Shown here piece after piece: positions 16,302 to 25,385 of a stretch of 64,000 nucleotides of DNA (positions are counted from its first letter, which is position 1; every line of letters starts with the position of its first letter). The DNA is taken from assembly GCF_900114915.1 (NCBI RefSeq), contig NZ_FOUS01000010.1, forward strand, positions 1 through 64,000. Reading direction: 5' to 3'. The position numbers were made by a program, and so were the translations under genes. Under the pieces are notes generated by a model. It saw nothing but the letters and a program-made list of their open reading frames with translations. It did not search any database and was not told where the DNA came from. The stretch is from Bradyrhizobium sp. Rc3b (GTDB lineage: Bacteria > Pseudomonadota > Alphaproteobacteria > Rhizobiales > Xanthobacteraceae).

Positions 16302-17219
16302 ATGAAGGCGATCGTTGTAACGGAACAGGCCGCGGGAACGGCGGGGATGAAGCTGGTGGACCGGCCCGAGCCGCAGGCTGCGATAAACGACGTCGTGGTT
16401 CAGGTTCATGCGTCGGGATTCGTCCCGACTGAGCTGACGTGGCCTTCGACCTGGACTGATCGCCTCGATCGCGACCGAACACCATCGATCCCTGGACACG
16501 AGCTGGCCGGAGTGGTCACTGCTCTTGGCTATGGAACGACAGGGCTGGTGTTGGGACAGCGGGTGTTCGGCCTGGCGGACTGGTATCGCGACGGCACGCT
16601 GGCCGAGTATGTGGCGATCGAGGCGCGCAATCTTGCGCCGCTGCCGGGCGACGTCGAGTTCACAGTGGGGGCGAGCCTGCCGATCTCGGGGCTGACCGCA
16701 TGGCAAGGGCTGTTCCAGCATGGCCGTCTCAAATCGGGGCAGAGCATCCTGGCACACGGCGCGGCCGGCGCAGTCGGGTCGATGGTGACGCAACTCGCAC
16801 GAGAGGCCGGCGCCTACGTCATCGGCACCGGACGCGCCGCTGACCGTCAGATGGTGCTCGATTTGGGCGCAAACGAGTTCGTCGACCTCGACAAAGACTC
16901 CCTGCAAGACGTCGGCAAGGTCGATCTGGTGTTCGATGTCATCGGCGGTGACATACAGAAGCGGTCGGTAGAACGCATTCGAGCCGGAGGAACATTGGTG
17001 ACCATCGTCGGGCCGGCCGAGGCGCGGCCCTCCGATGGATTGGCGGTCGACTTCGTCGTCGAGGCGGACCGCGCCCAACTCAGTGAGATCGTCCAGCGGG
17101 CGCGGGACGGACGACTGCGGACGAACATCGGCAAGGTCTCGACCTTCGACGATGCGGTCGCCGCCTTAAATCCGACCGGGCGACGCAAGGGAAATACGAT
17201 CATTCGCGTTCGTCCCTGA
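16302..17219 (+). CDS. NADP-dependent MDR oxidoreductase (quinone-reductase type)
   Basis: The 305-residue protein is a Zn-free medium-chain dehydrogenase/reductase. It has an N-terminal GroES-like part with PSIPGHELAGVV, the cofactor motif AHGAAGAVGSMVTQLAR (about 151-167), and a following basic residue in IGTGRAADRQ that fits NADPH. The family reduces quinones or activated double bonds. The start is ATG 16302 with GAGGAG nearby. It is monocistronic, with a family C repeat after it. The exact substrate cannot be inferred. Confidence 0.88.
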   Translation: MKAIVVTEQAAGTAGMKLVDRPEPQAAINDVVVQVHASGFVPTELTWPSTWTDRLDRDRTPSIPGHELAGVVTALGYGTTGLVLGQRVFGLADWYRDGTLAEYVAIEARNLAPLPGDVEFTVGASLPISGLTAWQGLFQHGRLKSGQSILAHGAAGAVGSMVTQLAREAGAYVIGTGRAADRQMVLDLGANEFVDLDKDSLQDVGKVDLVFDVIGGDIQKRSVERIRAGGTLVTIVGPAEARPSDGLAVDFVVEADRAQLSEIVQRARDGRLRTNIGKVSTFDDAVAALNPTGRRKGNTIIRVRP

Positions 17220-17250
17220 GGGAGCATGCTCATTGATGTCCGCAGCGCGC

Positions 17251-17284
17251 AGGATGGGGTGCACTTGCGAAACCCATCCTACGA
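17251..17284. repeat. Palindromic repeat, family C (short copy)
   Basis: AGGATGGGGTGCACTTGCGAAACCCATCCT: arms AGGATGGG / CCCATCCT. It is the rightmost of four copies and lies between the converging oxidoreductase and YccF genes. Confidence 0.7.
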
Positions 17285-17292
17285 GCCACGCC

Positions 17293-17697
17293 TCAGGCCG
17301 GCACGATCACCTTGCCGATCGGCCACAGCGCGATGCCTGCGAGCTTGAGATGGGCCCAGGCGAAGGGGATGCCGATGATGGTGATCGCGAGCGCCAGTGC
17401 GGTCAATAAGTGGCCGAGCGCCAGCCACCAGCCGGCGAGCACGAACCAGATGATGTTGCCGATCACGCCGAGCGGCCCGGTGCCGATATCCTCGACACCG
17501 GTCACGTCGTAGCGGCTGACCGCCCGCGAGCCGAACGGCAACAGCGTGTAGACGGCGATGTTGAACGCTGCCCGCGCCCAGGGCAGGCCGATGATGGTGA
17601 TCGCCATGATGACCGCGGCGATCACCCAGCCGAACGCCATCCAGGCGCCGCCGAAGAGGATCCAGAGGATGTTGAGCAGCATGGAAACGGGGGTCAT
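17293..17697 (-). CDS. YccF domain-containing membrane protein
   Basis: The 134-residue protein holds two copies of the YccF (DUF307) inner-membrane unit. The first is about residues 5-50, with ITIIGLPWARAAFNIA. The second is about 75-130, with ITIIGIPFAWAHLKLAGIA. Four hydrophobic segments are seen. The function of the family is not known. The start is ATG 17697. It is transcribed away from the rhomboid gene upstream on the same strand, with 88 bases between. Confidence 0.88.
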   Translation of the reverse strand: MTPVSMLLNILWILFGGAWMAFGWVIAAVIMAITIIGLPWARAAFNIAVYTLLPFGSRAVSRYDVTGVEDIGTGPLGVIGNIIWFVLAGWWLALGHLLTALALAITIIGIPFAWAHLKLAGIALWPIGKVIVPA

Positions 17698-17785
17698 GGG
17701 ATGATCCGGAGGTGGATGATCCCGTGCATATAGGCATGAAATCTGTCTCTGCTAAGATGGCCCCGATGTCCGATCCCCTCCAAGC

Positions 17786-18871
17786 TCATAATCCGTGACG
17801 CCGGCTGCGTTCGGCGCGCAGCGATGTGCCGACAAACCCAACATCCTCGATCCCGCGCGAGATCTCCTTTGAGCAGAGCCAAAGCGTCAGCGCGGCGGCG
17901 CCGATCGCGGCCAGCCCCGAGATGACAACAGGACTAGGGCAGAATGTGGCGAGTAAGTTGTCGAGCGGGACAGACCCGGTGGGCCAGCGCGGGCTGCAAG
18001 ACGATGCCAGGGCCCAACCGGACAGCATCACGGCGGCCGCGTTCACACCGGCCAAAATCGCCACGACGATCGCAAGGCCCTTCTTGACGGAGAGTGCGAG
18101 ATCAATCGTCTTCACGACGGCGCAATACGCGACCACGGCGACGAGAGCCGGGACCCATCCAGAACCCCCGGCTGCGATCGCCTGGGCCTGACCGCTCCAG
18201 GCCCACAGCGCAACGACGCACCCGAGCAGTGTCAGATTGACCTTCACGGCTTCGGGAAATTTGCAGCGAAGCACCCACACATTCGCTTTCTCGATCAGGT
18301 CCAGCACTGCGCAGGCGATCAGCCCGGCCGCAAAACCACCGAGATGCACGCCCCAGTCGATCCGCGAATTGCCGAGCGCAAACGCGATGTTCAATCCGAT
18401 ATTGATCGCGAAGAAGTCGAACCTGACGTCGAGCTTACCGAGGATCCACAGGCAGAGCAGCGCTCCGAGGATGCCTGAGGTGGCGCCGGACGCGCCGACC
18501 GTCAAATACGGCGTCGAATGGATGCCATTGCCGATGACGGCGCCGAACACCATCGCGCACAGGTAGATGACAAGGAAATAGGCCGGCCCGACCCGCCGCT
18601 CGAGATGTGCGCCCCACAGCACCAGGCACAGCATGTTCATGGTGAGGTGGACGAAATTGACGTGCAAGAAGCCATAGGCGACGAGGCGCCAGTATTCGTG
18701 CCGCGCGATCGCGGTCGCATACATGCCGCCGTAGCGATACAGCAACTCCGCCGGCGCCGCCGGACCGCCCGCCTGGATGAAACAGAACCCCGATGCGAGG
18801 ACCGTCACCGTCATCAGCACGTAGACGGCGGCATGGGGGACTTCGAAGAAACCGGCACGGTATGAGGGCAT
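17786..18871 (-). CDS. Rhomboid family intramembrane serine protease
   Basis: The 361-residue membrane protein has the rhomboid core: HLTMNM near 75, the catalytic Ser128 in GASGATSG and the catalytic His176 in WGVHLGG, placed in separate transmembrane helices. Rhomboids cut substrates within the membrane. After the six-helix core there are about 150 further residues with at least three hydrophobic segments and several Cys, which is longer than GlpG-type enzymes. The start is ATG 18871. The substrate is unknown and no partner gene is obvious. Confidence 0.88.
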   Translation of the reverse strand: MPSYRAGFFEVPHAAVYVLMTVTVLASGFCFIQAGGPAAPAELLYRYGGMYATAIARHEYWRLVAYGFLHVNFVHLTMNMLCLVLWGAHLERRVGPAYFLVIYLCAMVFGAVIGNGIHSTPYLTVGASGATSGILGALLCLWILGKLDVRFDFFAINIGLNIAFALGNSRIDWGVHLGGFAAGLIACAVLDLIEKANVWVLRCKFPEAVKVNLTLLGCVVALWAWSGQAQAIAAGGSGWVPALVAVVAYCAVVKTIDLALSVKKGLAIVVAILAGVNAAAVMLSGWALASSCSPRWPTGSVPLDNLLATFCPSPVVISGLAAIGAAALTLWLCSKEISRGIEDVGFVGTSLRAERSRRHGL

Positions 18872-18958
18872 GGATGATCGCAGGGGATTGGCGTGGGAAC
18901 GCCAACCTAGCCGAGCCGCTCGATGATTGCTACTCCAACGCGTACCAGACGCCCCCGG

Positions 18959-19753
18959 CTACCGCCCCTCGAATTTCGGCTCGCGCTTCTCCATGAACGC
19001 CTTCATGCCCTCGGCCATGTCCTGGGTTTTGAACAGCGGCAGGAGCTGGAGATAGACGTGGTGGACGTGGTCGTGGAAATTCTCGTTCAGACCCATCCGC
19101 ATCATGCGCTTGGAGGCCTGCACCGCCAGCGGCGCGTTGGAGGCGATCTCACGGGCGATGGCCGTGGCGCGGGTCATCAGCTCGGCATCCGGCACGACCT
19201 CATTCGCAAGGCCCCATTCCAGGCACTCGCGCGCGCTCAGCGTGCGACCGGTGAAGATCAGCTCGGCCGCCTTGGCCCAGCCGAGCATGCGCGGCAGCAG
19301 CCATGTGCCGCCGGATTCCGGCACCACGCCGCGCTTGACGAAGGCGGCCGCGAGCTTCGAGGACTCCGCCATGATGCGGATGTCGCAGCCGAGCGCGGTG
19401 TCCATGCCATAGCCGGCCGCGCCGCCGTTGACGGCGCAGATGGTCGGCTTGTCCATCGCCTGCAACACCGTCGGCGGCGTGTTGCGCAGGTTGATCGTGG
19501 TCGGCGAGGACGCCGCGCTGAGGCCGTTGCCGTCGCGCTCCTTGCGCAGGTCGAGCCCGGCGCAGAACGCCCTGCCCTTGCCAGTGAGGATGACGACGCG
19601 GACATTCTTGTCCTCGTTGGCCTCGGTCAAAAGGCGCGCGAGGTCGTTCAGCATCGGACCGGAGATGGTGTTCATGCGCTCCGGCGCGTTCAGGGTGATG
19701 GTCGCGATGTGGTCGGCGACGGTGTAGAGGACTTCGTTGGTGGCGTCGGTCAT
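18959..19753 (-). CDS. Enoyl-CoA hydratase/isomerase family protein
   Basis: The 264-residue crotonase-fold protein has the oxyanion-hole segment GKGRAFCAGLDL and NGGAAGYGMD. In place of the two hydratase glutamates it has Asp in GYGMDTAL, and an acidic Glu in the loop VVPESGGTW, where isomerases of the PaaG/ECI type carry their base. This suggests isomerisation or another crotonase reaction rather than plain hydration. The start is ATG 19753 with AAGGA upstream; the frame extends to 19819 but only through a family B repeat. It precedes nothing closely on its strand. The acyl-CoA synthetase upstream is separated by a repeat. Confidence 0.87.
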   Translation of the reverse strand: MTDATNEVLYTVADHIATITLNAPERMNTISGPMLNDLARLLTEANEDKNVRVVILTGKGRAFCAGLDLRKERDGNGLSAASSPTTINLRNTPPTVLQAMDKPTICAVNGGAAGYGMDTALGCDIRIMAESSKLAAAFVKRGVVPESGGTWLLPRMLGWAKAAELIFTGRTLSARECLEWGLANEVVPDAELMTRATAIAREIASNAPLAVQASKRMMRMGLNENFHDHVHHVYLQLLPLFKTQDMAEGMKAFMEKREPKFEGR

Positions 19754-19781
19754 GACAGGTGTTTCCTTGTCCCTGATCTCA

Positions 19782-19905
19782 TAGGGTGAGCAAAGGCGCG
19801 TTTGCGCCGTGCCCACCAATCTTTCCGGATCACATTCAGAACGTGGGCACGCTTCCGCCTTCGCTCTTCGAGCTACGGCGGACCAGTCGCTTTGCCCACC
19901 CTACG
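19782..19905. repeat. Palindromic intergenic repeat, family B
   Basis: Starts TAGGGTGAGCAAAGG and ends GCTTTGCCCACCCTACG, with inner GTGCCCACC / GTGGGCAC arms. It separates the crotonase gene from the acyl-CoA synthetase gene. Confidence 0.8.
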
Positions 19906-19913
19906 GCACCGCC

Positions 19914-21458
19914 TCAGATCTTCCGCCCCGCCTGCTCCCAATAGGGATCGCGGAGGCGGCGCTTGAAGATCTTGCCGGAATCTTCGCGCGGCAGGCCGCT
20001 GCGGATCTCGATGTGTTTTGGAACCTTGTAATCGGCCAGATGCGCCTTCAGCGCGGCGCGGACGTCGGCGGCTGCGAGCGCGACGCCGGCTTGCGGCTCC
20101 ACCACGGCCATCAGCGCCTCGCCGAATTCGGCGTCAGGGATGCCGAACACCGCGCAATCATGCACGCCGGGGACAGCGTGCAGCACCGATTCGATCTCGG
20201 CCGGGTAGATGTTGACGCCGCCCGAGATCACCATGTCGCGCTTGCGGTCGCAGATGAAGACGTAGCCGTCCTCGTCGATGTAACCGACGTCGCCTGAGGT
20301 GATGAAGCCGTCGCGGTCGATCTCCGCGCGCTTCTCCGGCTTGTTGTGATAGGTGAAATCGGCAAGCGCGGCCATGCGGGAATAGATCTCGCCGATCTCG
20401 CCGACGCCGAGCACGCGGCCGTCCTCACCGAGGAAGCGCAGCTCGGCACCGGGCGAGATTTTGCCGACCGTGCCGGGCTTCTTCAGCGCGTCCTCGGAGG
20501 TCGCGAACGTCACCGCGCTGGACTCGGTCGAGCCGTAGAATTCGTAGATCACCGGCCCCCACCATTCGATCATGGCGCGCTTGACGTCGGCCGGACATGG
20601 CGCGGCGGCGTGGATGACGTGGCGCAGCGAGGAGACGTCGTACTTCCTCCGCACCGCCTCCGGCAGCTTCATCAGGCGGATGAACATGGTCGGCACCATG
20701 AAGATGGTGTCGATCTTGTACCGCTCGATCAGCTCGAGGAACTCTTCCGCCTCGAAGCGCGGCATCAGCACCAGCGCGCCGCCGAGCTTGCCGGCGCGGA
20801 TGCCGAACGAATTCGGCGCGGAATGATACAGCGGGCCCGGCAGGATCGCGCGGGCGCCGGGCTTGAGCCCATAAATCATCGCGCGCATGCGTTCGCCCGC
20901 CGCCTGCTGCTCCGGCGTCGGAGCGTTGCGGCGTACGCCCTTGGGGTGGCCTGTCGTTCCCGAGGTATAGATCATGTTCATCGGCTGCGGCACGACCGGG
21001 CCGTCATAGGGCTGGAATTGCGCGAGCCAGGATTCGAAATCAATGGCGAAATCCGGCGTCTTCAGATGATCGGGATTGATCCTGTAGCTGGACAGGATCT
21101 CCGGCGGCGTCGGCACGCTGAGCACGGTGACGCCCTCAGGGATCGCATCGCGCAGGGCATGCAGCATGTCGGCGTGCCCGATCAGCACGGACGTGCCGGT
21201 GTCGTTCAGGATGTAGGTGATCTCTTCCGGCTTGAAGTGCCAGTTGATCGGAACGCCATAGGCCCCGAGGCGCATCGCGGCGTAGGCGGCCTCCAGGAAG
21301 GCGATGTCGTTGCGCATCAGCATGCAGACGCAATCGCCTTGGCGGACACCGATCCTGGCGAGGCCGGAGGCGATGCGGTCTGCGCGGGCTCCGACCTCAG
21401 TGTGGCTGCGGCGGCGGTCGCCGGAGACGATGCCGAGGAAGTGGGACGTTTCGCTCAT
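19914..21458 (-). CDS. Acyl-CoA synthetase (AMP-forming)
   Basis: The 514-residue protein is an ANL-superfamily ligase. It has the P-loop MIYTSGTTGHPKG, YGSTESS, the hinge region DRKRDMVISGGVNIYPAEIE and the C-terminal catalytic lysine in EDSGKIFKR. It activates a carboxylic acid to acyl-AMP and then acyl-CoA. The tail and motif wording resemble bile-acid or aromatic/alicyclic acid CoA ligases, but the substrate cannot be assigned. The start is ATG 21458. It is on the same strand as the crotonase genes on both sides (18959 and 21585). Confidence 0.9.
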   Translation of the reverse strand: MSETSHFLGIVSGDRRRSHTEVGARADRIASGLARIGVRQGDCVCMLMRNDIAFLEAAYAAMRLGAYGVPINWHFKPEEITYILNDTGTSVLIGHADMLHALRDAIPEGVTVLSVPTPPEILSSYRINPDHLKTPDFAIDFESWLAQFQPYDGPVVPQPMNMIYTSGTTGHPKGVRRNAPTPEQQAAGERMRAMIYGLKPGARAILPGPLYHSAPNSFGIRAGKLGGALVLMPRFEAEEFLELIERYKIDTIFMVPTMFIRLMKLPEAVRRKYDVSSLRHVIHAAAPCPADVKRAMIEWWGPVIYEFYGSTESSAVTFATSEDALKKPGTVGKISPGAELRFLGEDGRVLGVGEIGEIYSRMAALADFTYHNKPEKRAEIDRDGFITSGDVGYIDEDGYVFICDRKRDMVISGGVNIYPAEIESVLHAVPGVHDCAVFGIPDAEFGEALMAVVEPQAGVALAAADVRAALKAHLADYKVPKHIEIRSGLPREDSGKIFKRRLRDPYWEQAGRKI

Positions 21459-21483
21459 TGTTGTTTTTCTTCTTGCTGGAGTT

Positions 21484-21579
21484 GCCCCTCATGGTGAGGA
21501 GGCGCGAAGCGCCGTCTCGAACCATGAGAGCCCGTGGCCATCCCTCGAGACGCCGCTGCGCGGCTCCTCGGGATGAGGA
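21484..21579. repeat. Palindromic intergenic repeat, family G
   Basis: Starts CCCCTCATGGTGAGGAG and ends CTCCTCGGGATGAGG, with an inner GTCTCGAA / CTCGAGAC pair. Related copies are at 36344-36480 and 54201-54297. Confidence 0.75.
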
Positions 21580-21584
21580 CCGAG

Positions 21585-22394
21585 CTAATCCGCATACTTC
21601 GCCGCGCGCTTCTCCAGATTGGAGCGCACCGCTTCGGTCTGGTTGGCGCTGCCGATCAGCTTCTGCTGCTCGACCGACTCCGCCAGCAGTGCCGGACCTG
21701 GATCGACCGAGAGATTGTTCAGCAGCCGCTTGGCCGCGCGGATCGCATCGGGGCTTTTTCCCGCGATCTCGCGCGCGACTTCGAGCGCCGCCGCGCGCGG
21801 GTCGTCGCAGATGCGCGTGGCGAGGCCGTAGGTCATCGCCTCCTGCGCGGAGAAGATGCGGCCGGTGTAAGTGAGGTCGCGCAGGATGTCGTCGCGCACG
21901 AGGCTCGCAAGGATCGGCGTGCCCGCCATGTCAGGGACGAGCCCCCATTTGATCTCCATGATCGACATCCGCGCGTCCGCGGAGAGGAAGCGCATGTCGG
22001 CGCCGAGTGACAGCTGGAAGCCGCCGCCGAAGGCGACGCCATGCACGGCCGCAATCACGGGAACCGGAAGCTGACGCCAGCCCCACACCGCCTGCTGCGG
22101 GAAGTTCGCCTGGCCGTGGGTCCGCTTGGTGAGATCGCGATTTTCGCCACCCGGAATTCCATTGCCGCCCTTCTCCTTCATGGCGGCAAAACGCCCCATG
22201 TCGAGACCGGCACAGAAGGCGCGGCCCTCGCCGGAAAGGACCACAGCGCGCACGCTCTTGTCCTTCGAAAGCCGGTCGGTTGCGGCGACAAGGGCCTCGA
22301 ACATCGCCTGATCCAGCGCATTCATCTTGTCGGCGCGCACCAGGCGCACGTCGGCGACGCCTTCCGAGATCGAGATCGAGACGCGCTCTTCCAT
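21585..22394 (-). CDS. Crotonase family protein, dienoyl-CoA isomerase-like
   Basis: In this 269-residue crotonase, Glu147 (MEIKWG) and Asp155 (VPDMAG) fall where mammalian ECH1 (delta3,5-delta2,4-dienoyl-CoA isomerase) has its catalytic Glu196 and Asp204. The third acidic residue of ECH1 is replaced by Gln127 in GGGFQLSL. The segment GEGRAFCAGLDMGRF gives the oxyanion hole. An isomerase acting on unsaturated acyl-CoA is therefore more likely than a hydratase. The start is ATG 22394, with GAGGAG upstream. It is divergent from the DECR-like SDR gene, with 116 bases between. That gene would act on the same class of substrate. Confidence 0.87.
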   Translation of the reverse strand: MEERVSISISEGVADVRLVRADKMNALDQAMFEALVAATDRLSKDKSVRAVVLSGEGRAFCAGLDMGRFAAMKEKGGNGIPGGENRDLTKRTHGQANFPQQAVWGWRQLPVPVIAAVHGVAFGGGFQLSLGADMRFLSADARMSIMEIKWGLVPDMAGTPILASLVRDDILRDLTYTGRIFSAQEAMTYGLATRICDDPRAAALEVAREIAGKSPDAIRAAKRLLNNLSVDPGPALLAESVEQQKLIGSANQTEAVRSNLEKRAAKYAD

Positions 22395-22510
22395 GGATCA
22401 ATTCTCCTCTGGTTCTTGCCTGTTCTTGTTCAGTGCCGCTTTACAGGACGCCGGCGGCCGGATTTAGTCAATCGACCAATTAACTGACATTCCGTACGGG
22501 AGAAACAGCC

Positions 22511-23383
22511 ATGTTCAAGGAAAATCTTCTGGCCGGACGGCGCATTCTCGTGACCGGCGGCGGCACTGGACTCGGCAAGTCGATGGCGGCCCGCTTCCTC
22601 CAGCTCGGCGCCGAGGTGCATATCTGCGGCCGGCGCAAGATCGTATGCAACGAGACCGCGACCGAGCTGATGGATCTGTATGGCGGCCGCGTCACCAGCC
22701 ACGGCGTCGACATCCGCAACGCACTCGCGGTCGAGGAGATGGTGGAGACCATCTTCCGCGACGCGCCGTTGACCGACCTCATCAACAACGCCGCCGGCAA
22801 TTTCATCTCGCGCAGCGAGGAGCTGTCGCCGCGCGGCTTCGACGCCGTCGCCAACATCGTCATGCACGGTACGTTCTACGTGACGCAGGCGATCGGCAAG
22901 CGCTGGATCGCGGCCAAGCAGCCCGGCAACGTGGTGTCGATTACCACGACCTGGGTGCGCAACGGCTCGCCCTACGTGGTGCCGTCGGCGATGAGCAAGT
23001 CGGCGATCCATGCCATGACGATGTCGCTCGCGGCCGAATGGGGCCGCTACGGCATCCGCCTCAACACCATCGCGCCCGGCGAGATCCCGACCGAGGGCAT
23101 GAGCAAGCGCATCAAGCCGGGTGACGAGGCCGGCGCACGCACCAAGGCGATGAACCCGATGGGCCGCGTCGGCACCATGGAGGAACTGCAGAACGTCGCG
23201 GTGTTCCTGATCTCCGGCGGCTGCGACTGGATCAACGGCGAGACCATCGCCATGGATGGCGCGCAAGCGCTCGCCATGGGCGGCAATTTCTACCAGCTCC
23301 GCGACTGGAGCGACGACGACTGGAAAACCGCGCGGGAGAGCATCATGGCGCAGAACGAGAAGGACCGGGCGAAGCGGGGGTAG
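22511..23383 (+). CDS. SDR, 2,4-dienoyl-CoA reductase-like
   Basis: The 290-residue protein has TGGGTGLG (15-22), NNAAGNFIS (92-100), Ser143, and a VVPSAMSK segment with Ser159 and Lys163. The Ser-x3-Lys in place of Tyr-x3-Lys and the NFI motif are features of 2,4-dienoyl-CoA reductases (human DECR1: Ser210, Lys214). The DECR1 catalytic Tyr199 corresponds to Trp148 here, and the nearest Tyr is 155. So the fold and likely substrate class are clear, but the proton donor is changed. Start ATG 22511; a good SD was not obvious. It is divergent from the dienoyl-CoA isomerase-like gene. Confidence 0.86.
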   Translation: MFKENLLAGRRILVTGGGTGLGKSMAARFLQLGAEVHICGRRKIVCNETATELMDLYGGRVTSHGVDIRNALAVEEMVETIFRDAPLTDLINNAAGNFISRSEELSPRGFDAVANIVMHGTFYVTQAIGKRWIAAKQPGNVVSITTTWVRNGSPYVVPSAMSKSAIHAMTMSLAAEWGRYGIRLNTIAPGEIPTEGMSKRIKPGDEAGARTKAMNPMGRVGTMEELQNVAVFLISGGCDWINGETIAMDGAQALAMGGNFYQLRDWSDDDWKTARESIMAQNEKDRAKRG

Positions 23384-23440
23384 TTGTCTGGCGCGAATGC
23401 GGGGCATGTAAGGGGCTGACGTCTTCGCCCCACCCTCACC

Positions 23441-23582
23441 TGTCGTCCCCGCGAAGGCGGGGACCCATAACCACAGGGAGGAGTGTGGCGCGAGACGGTA
23501 ACTCCGAGTTATCGTAAAACTTCTCCCTGTGGCTATGGATCCCGGATCTGCGCGCTTGAAGCGCGCTTGTCCGGGACGACAG
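23441..23582. repeat. Palindromic intergenic repeat, family F
   Basis: Outer arms GTCGTCCCCG / CGGGACGAC, with inner CCATAACCACAGGGA and TCCCTGTGGCTATGG. It lies upstream of the acyl-CoA synthetase gene at 23658. Related elements are at 27697-27806 and 31426-31533. Confidence 0.75.
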
Positions 23583-23657
23583 CCGGGCCCCATCTTGTCT
23601 TCACCCGCGGATGACGCCAAACTCCGCGGCATAAAAACAAGACTCCACGGGAGAAAC

Positions 23658-25235
23658 ATGTCCACACAGCCATTGGCAACTCTCGCCGACATGGTGCGCG
23701 AGCGCGCCAAAAGCCGCGGCAACGCCATCGCCTATGAGTTCGAGGGCCGCACCACCAGCTTTGCCGAATTCGATGCGAGGACCAACAAGGTCGCCAACGC
23801 GCTGATTGCGATGGGCGTCAACAAGGGCGACCGCATCGCCTATCTCGGCAAGAACAGCGACCTCTATTTCGAGCTGCTGATGGGCGCGATGAAGGCCGGC
23901 GTGGTGATGGCGCCAGTGAACTGGCGGCTCGCGGGACCCGAGGTCGCCTTCATCGTCGACGATTGCAAGGCCGCGGTGCTGTTCGTCGGGCCGGAGTTCA
24001 TCACTCAGGTCCGCCAGATCAGGGACCAGCTACCGGGCGTGCGCACTGTCATCACCACCGAAGGCGGCGCGCCGGAATGGCAGGATTTTCCGGCCTGGCG
24101 CGATGCGCAGAGCGGTGACGATCCCGGGGTGCCGATCGCGACGCGCGACATCGCGATCCAGCTCTACACCTCGGGCACCACGGGCAAGCCGAAGGGCGCG
24201 ATGCTGAGCCACGCCAACTTCCTCAACCTGGTGCAATCAGGCAATGCCGAGGACAAGCCGGAGTGGAACCGGTGGTCGACCGACGACGTCTCGCTGGTGG
24301 CGATGCCGGTCTTCCACATCGGCGGTTCCGGCTGGGGTGTGATGGGCCTATATCACGGCGCCCGCGGCGTGATCGCGCGCGAATTCGATCCGACCAAGAT
24401 TCTGGATTTCTTCGAGCAGTCGGGCATCACAAAGCTGTTCATGGTGCCGGCGGCGATGCAGTTCGTGGTGCGGCAGCCACGCGCCAGGACGGTGGACTTT
24501 TCACGATTGAAATACATGCTCTATGGCGCCTCGCCCATACCGGCGGCGCTGCTGAAGGAGTGCATCGAGGTTTTCAAATGCGGCTTCGTGCAGCTGTATG
24601 GGATGACCGAGACCACGGGCACCATCGTCGCGCTGCCGCCAGAGGATCACGTCGAGGGGCTGGAGCGGATGCGCTCGGCGGGCAAGGCGCTGCCGGGTAT
24701 CGAAATCGCAATCCTCGACCTCGACGGCAAGCCGTTGCCGCCACGAGAGGTCGGCGAGATCGCGACGCGCTCGGGCTCCAACATGGCGGGCTACTGGAAT
24801 TTACCGGAGGCGACCGCCGCGACGCTTCGTTCCGACGGCTGGCTGCGCACCGGCGATGCCGGCTACATGGACGAGGACGGCTATCTCTACATCCACGACC
24901 GCATCAAGGACATGATCATCTCGGGCGGCGAGAACATCTATCCCGCCGAGGTCGAGAGCGCGCTGTGCGATCATCCTGATGTCGCCGAGGCCGCGGTGAT
25001 CGGCGTGCCCGACGACAAATGGGGCGAGGCGGTGAAGGCCGTCGTGGTGATGAAGCCGGGCAAAGAGGCGAGCGTCACCGACATCATCAACTTCACCCGG
25101 ACGCGCATCGCCGGTTACAAGACGCCGAAGAGCGTGGAGTTCCTGCCGGCGCTGCCGCGGAATCCGAGCGGCAAGATCCTGCGGCGGCAGTTGCGCGAGC
25201 CGTATTGGGCGGGGAAGGATCGACGGGTGAATTGA
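23658..25235 (+). CDS. Long-chain-type acyl-CoA synthetase
   Basis: The 525-residue ANL ligase has the P-loop LYTSGTTGKPKGAMLSH, QLYGMTETTG, the hinge DRIKDMIISGGENIYPAEVE and catalytic Lys in NPSGKILRR. It makes acyl-CoA from a free acid, ATP and CoA. The start at 23658 (MSTQPL) has a GGGAGA site; the earlier part of the frame is repeat DNA. It is separated by a family B repeat from the convergent acyl-CoA dehydrogenase gene. It could be the activating enzyme (LvaE-like) of the kinase-based pathway proposed for 27.8-33 kb, but this is inference. Confidence 0.92.
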   Translation: MSTQPLATLADMVRERAKSRGNAIAYEFEGRTTSFAEFDARTNKVANALIAMGVNKGDRIAYLGKNSDLYFELLMGAMKAGVVMAPVNWRLAGPEVAFIVDDCKAAVLFVGPEFITQVRQIRDQLPGVRTVITTEGGAPEWQDFPAWRDAQSGDDPGVPIATRDIAIQLYTSGTTGKPKGAMLSHANFLNLVQSGNAEDKPEWNRWSTDDVSLVAMPVFHIGGSGWGVMGLYHGARGVIAREFDPTKILDFFEQSGITKLFMVPAAMQFVVRQPRARTVDFSRLKYMLYGASPIPAALLKECIEVFKCGFVQLYGMTETTGTIVALPPEDHVEGLERMRSAGKALPGIEIAILDLDGKPLPPREVGEIATRSGSNMAGYWNLPEATAATLRSDGWLRTGDAGYMDEDGYLYIHDRIKDMIISGGENIYPAEVESALCDHPDVAEAAVIGVPDDKWGEAVKAVVVMKPGKEASVTDIINFTRTRIAGYKTPKSVEFLPALPRNPSGKILRRQLREPYWAGKDRRVN

Positions 25236-25245
25236 TCCGCGGTGC

Positions 25246-25370
25246 CGTAGGGTGGGCAAAGGCGCAAAGCGCCGTGCCCACCATCTCGCTCCGTATTCAA
25301 GGTGTGGTGGGCACGCTTCCGCCTACGCTCTTCGAGCTACGGCGCGACAAGTCGCTTTGCCCACCCTACG
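25246..25370. repeat. Palindromic intergenic repeat, family B
   Basis: CGTAGGGTGGGCAAAG to GCTTTGCCCACCCTACG with inner GTGCCCACC / GGTGGGCAC. It lies between the ends of two converging genes and may act as a bidirectional terminator. Confidence 0.85.
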
Positions 25371-25385
25371 ATTGCAGTGCAAGCC

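Noticed and set aside
16282..16305. Seven-codon leader frame overlapping the start of the oxidoreductase gene
   Set aside because: Too short to judge and codes for no run of one amino acid, so there is no sign of attenuation; kept only as a note in the intergenic entry.
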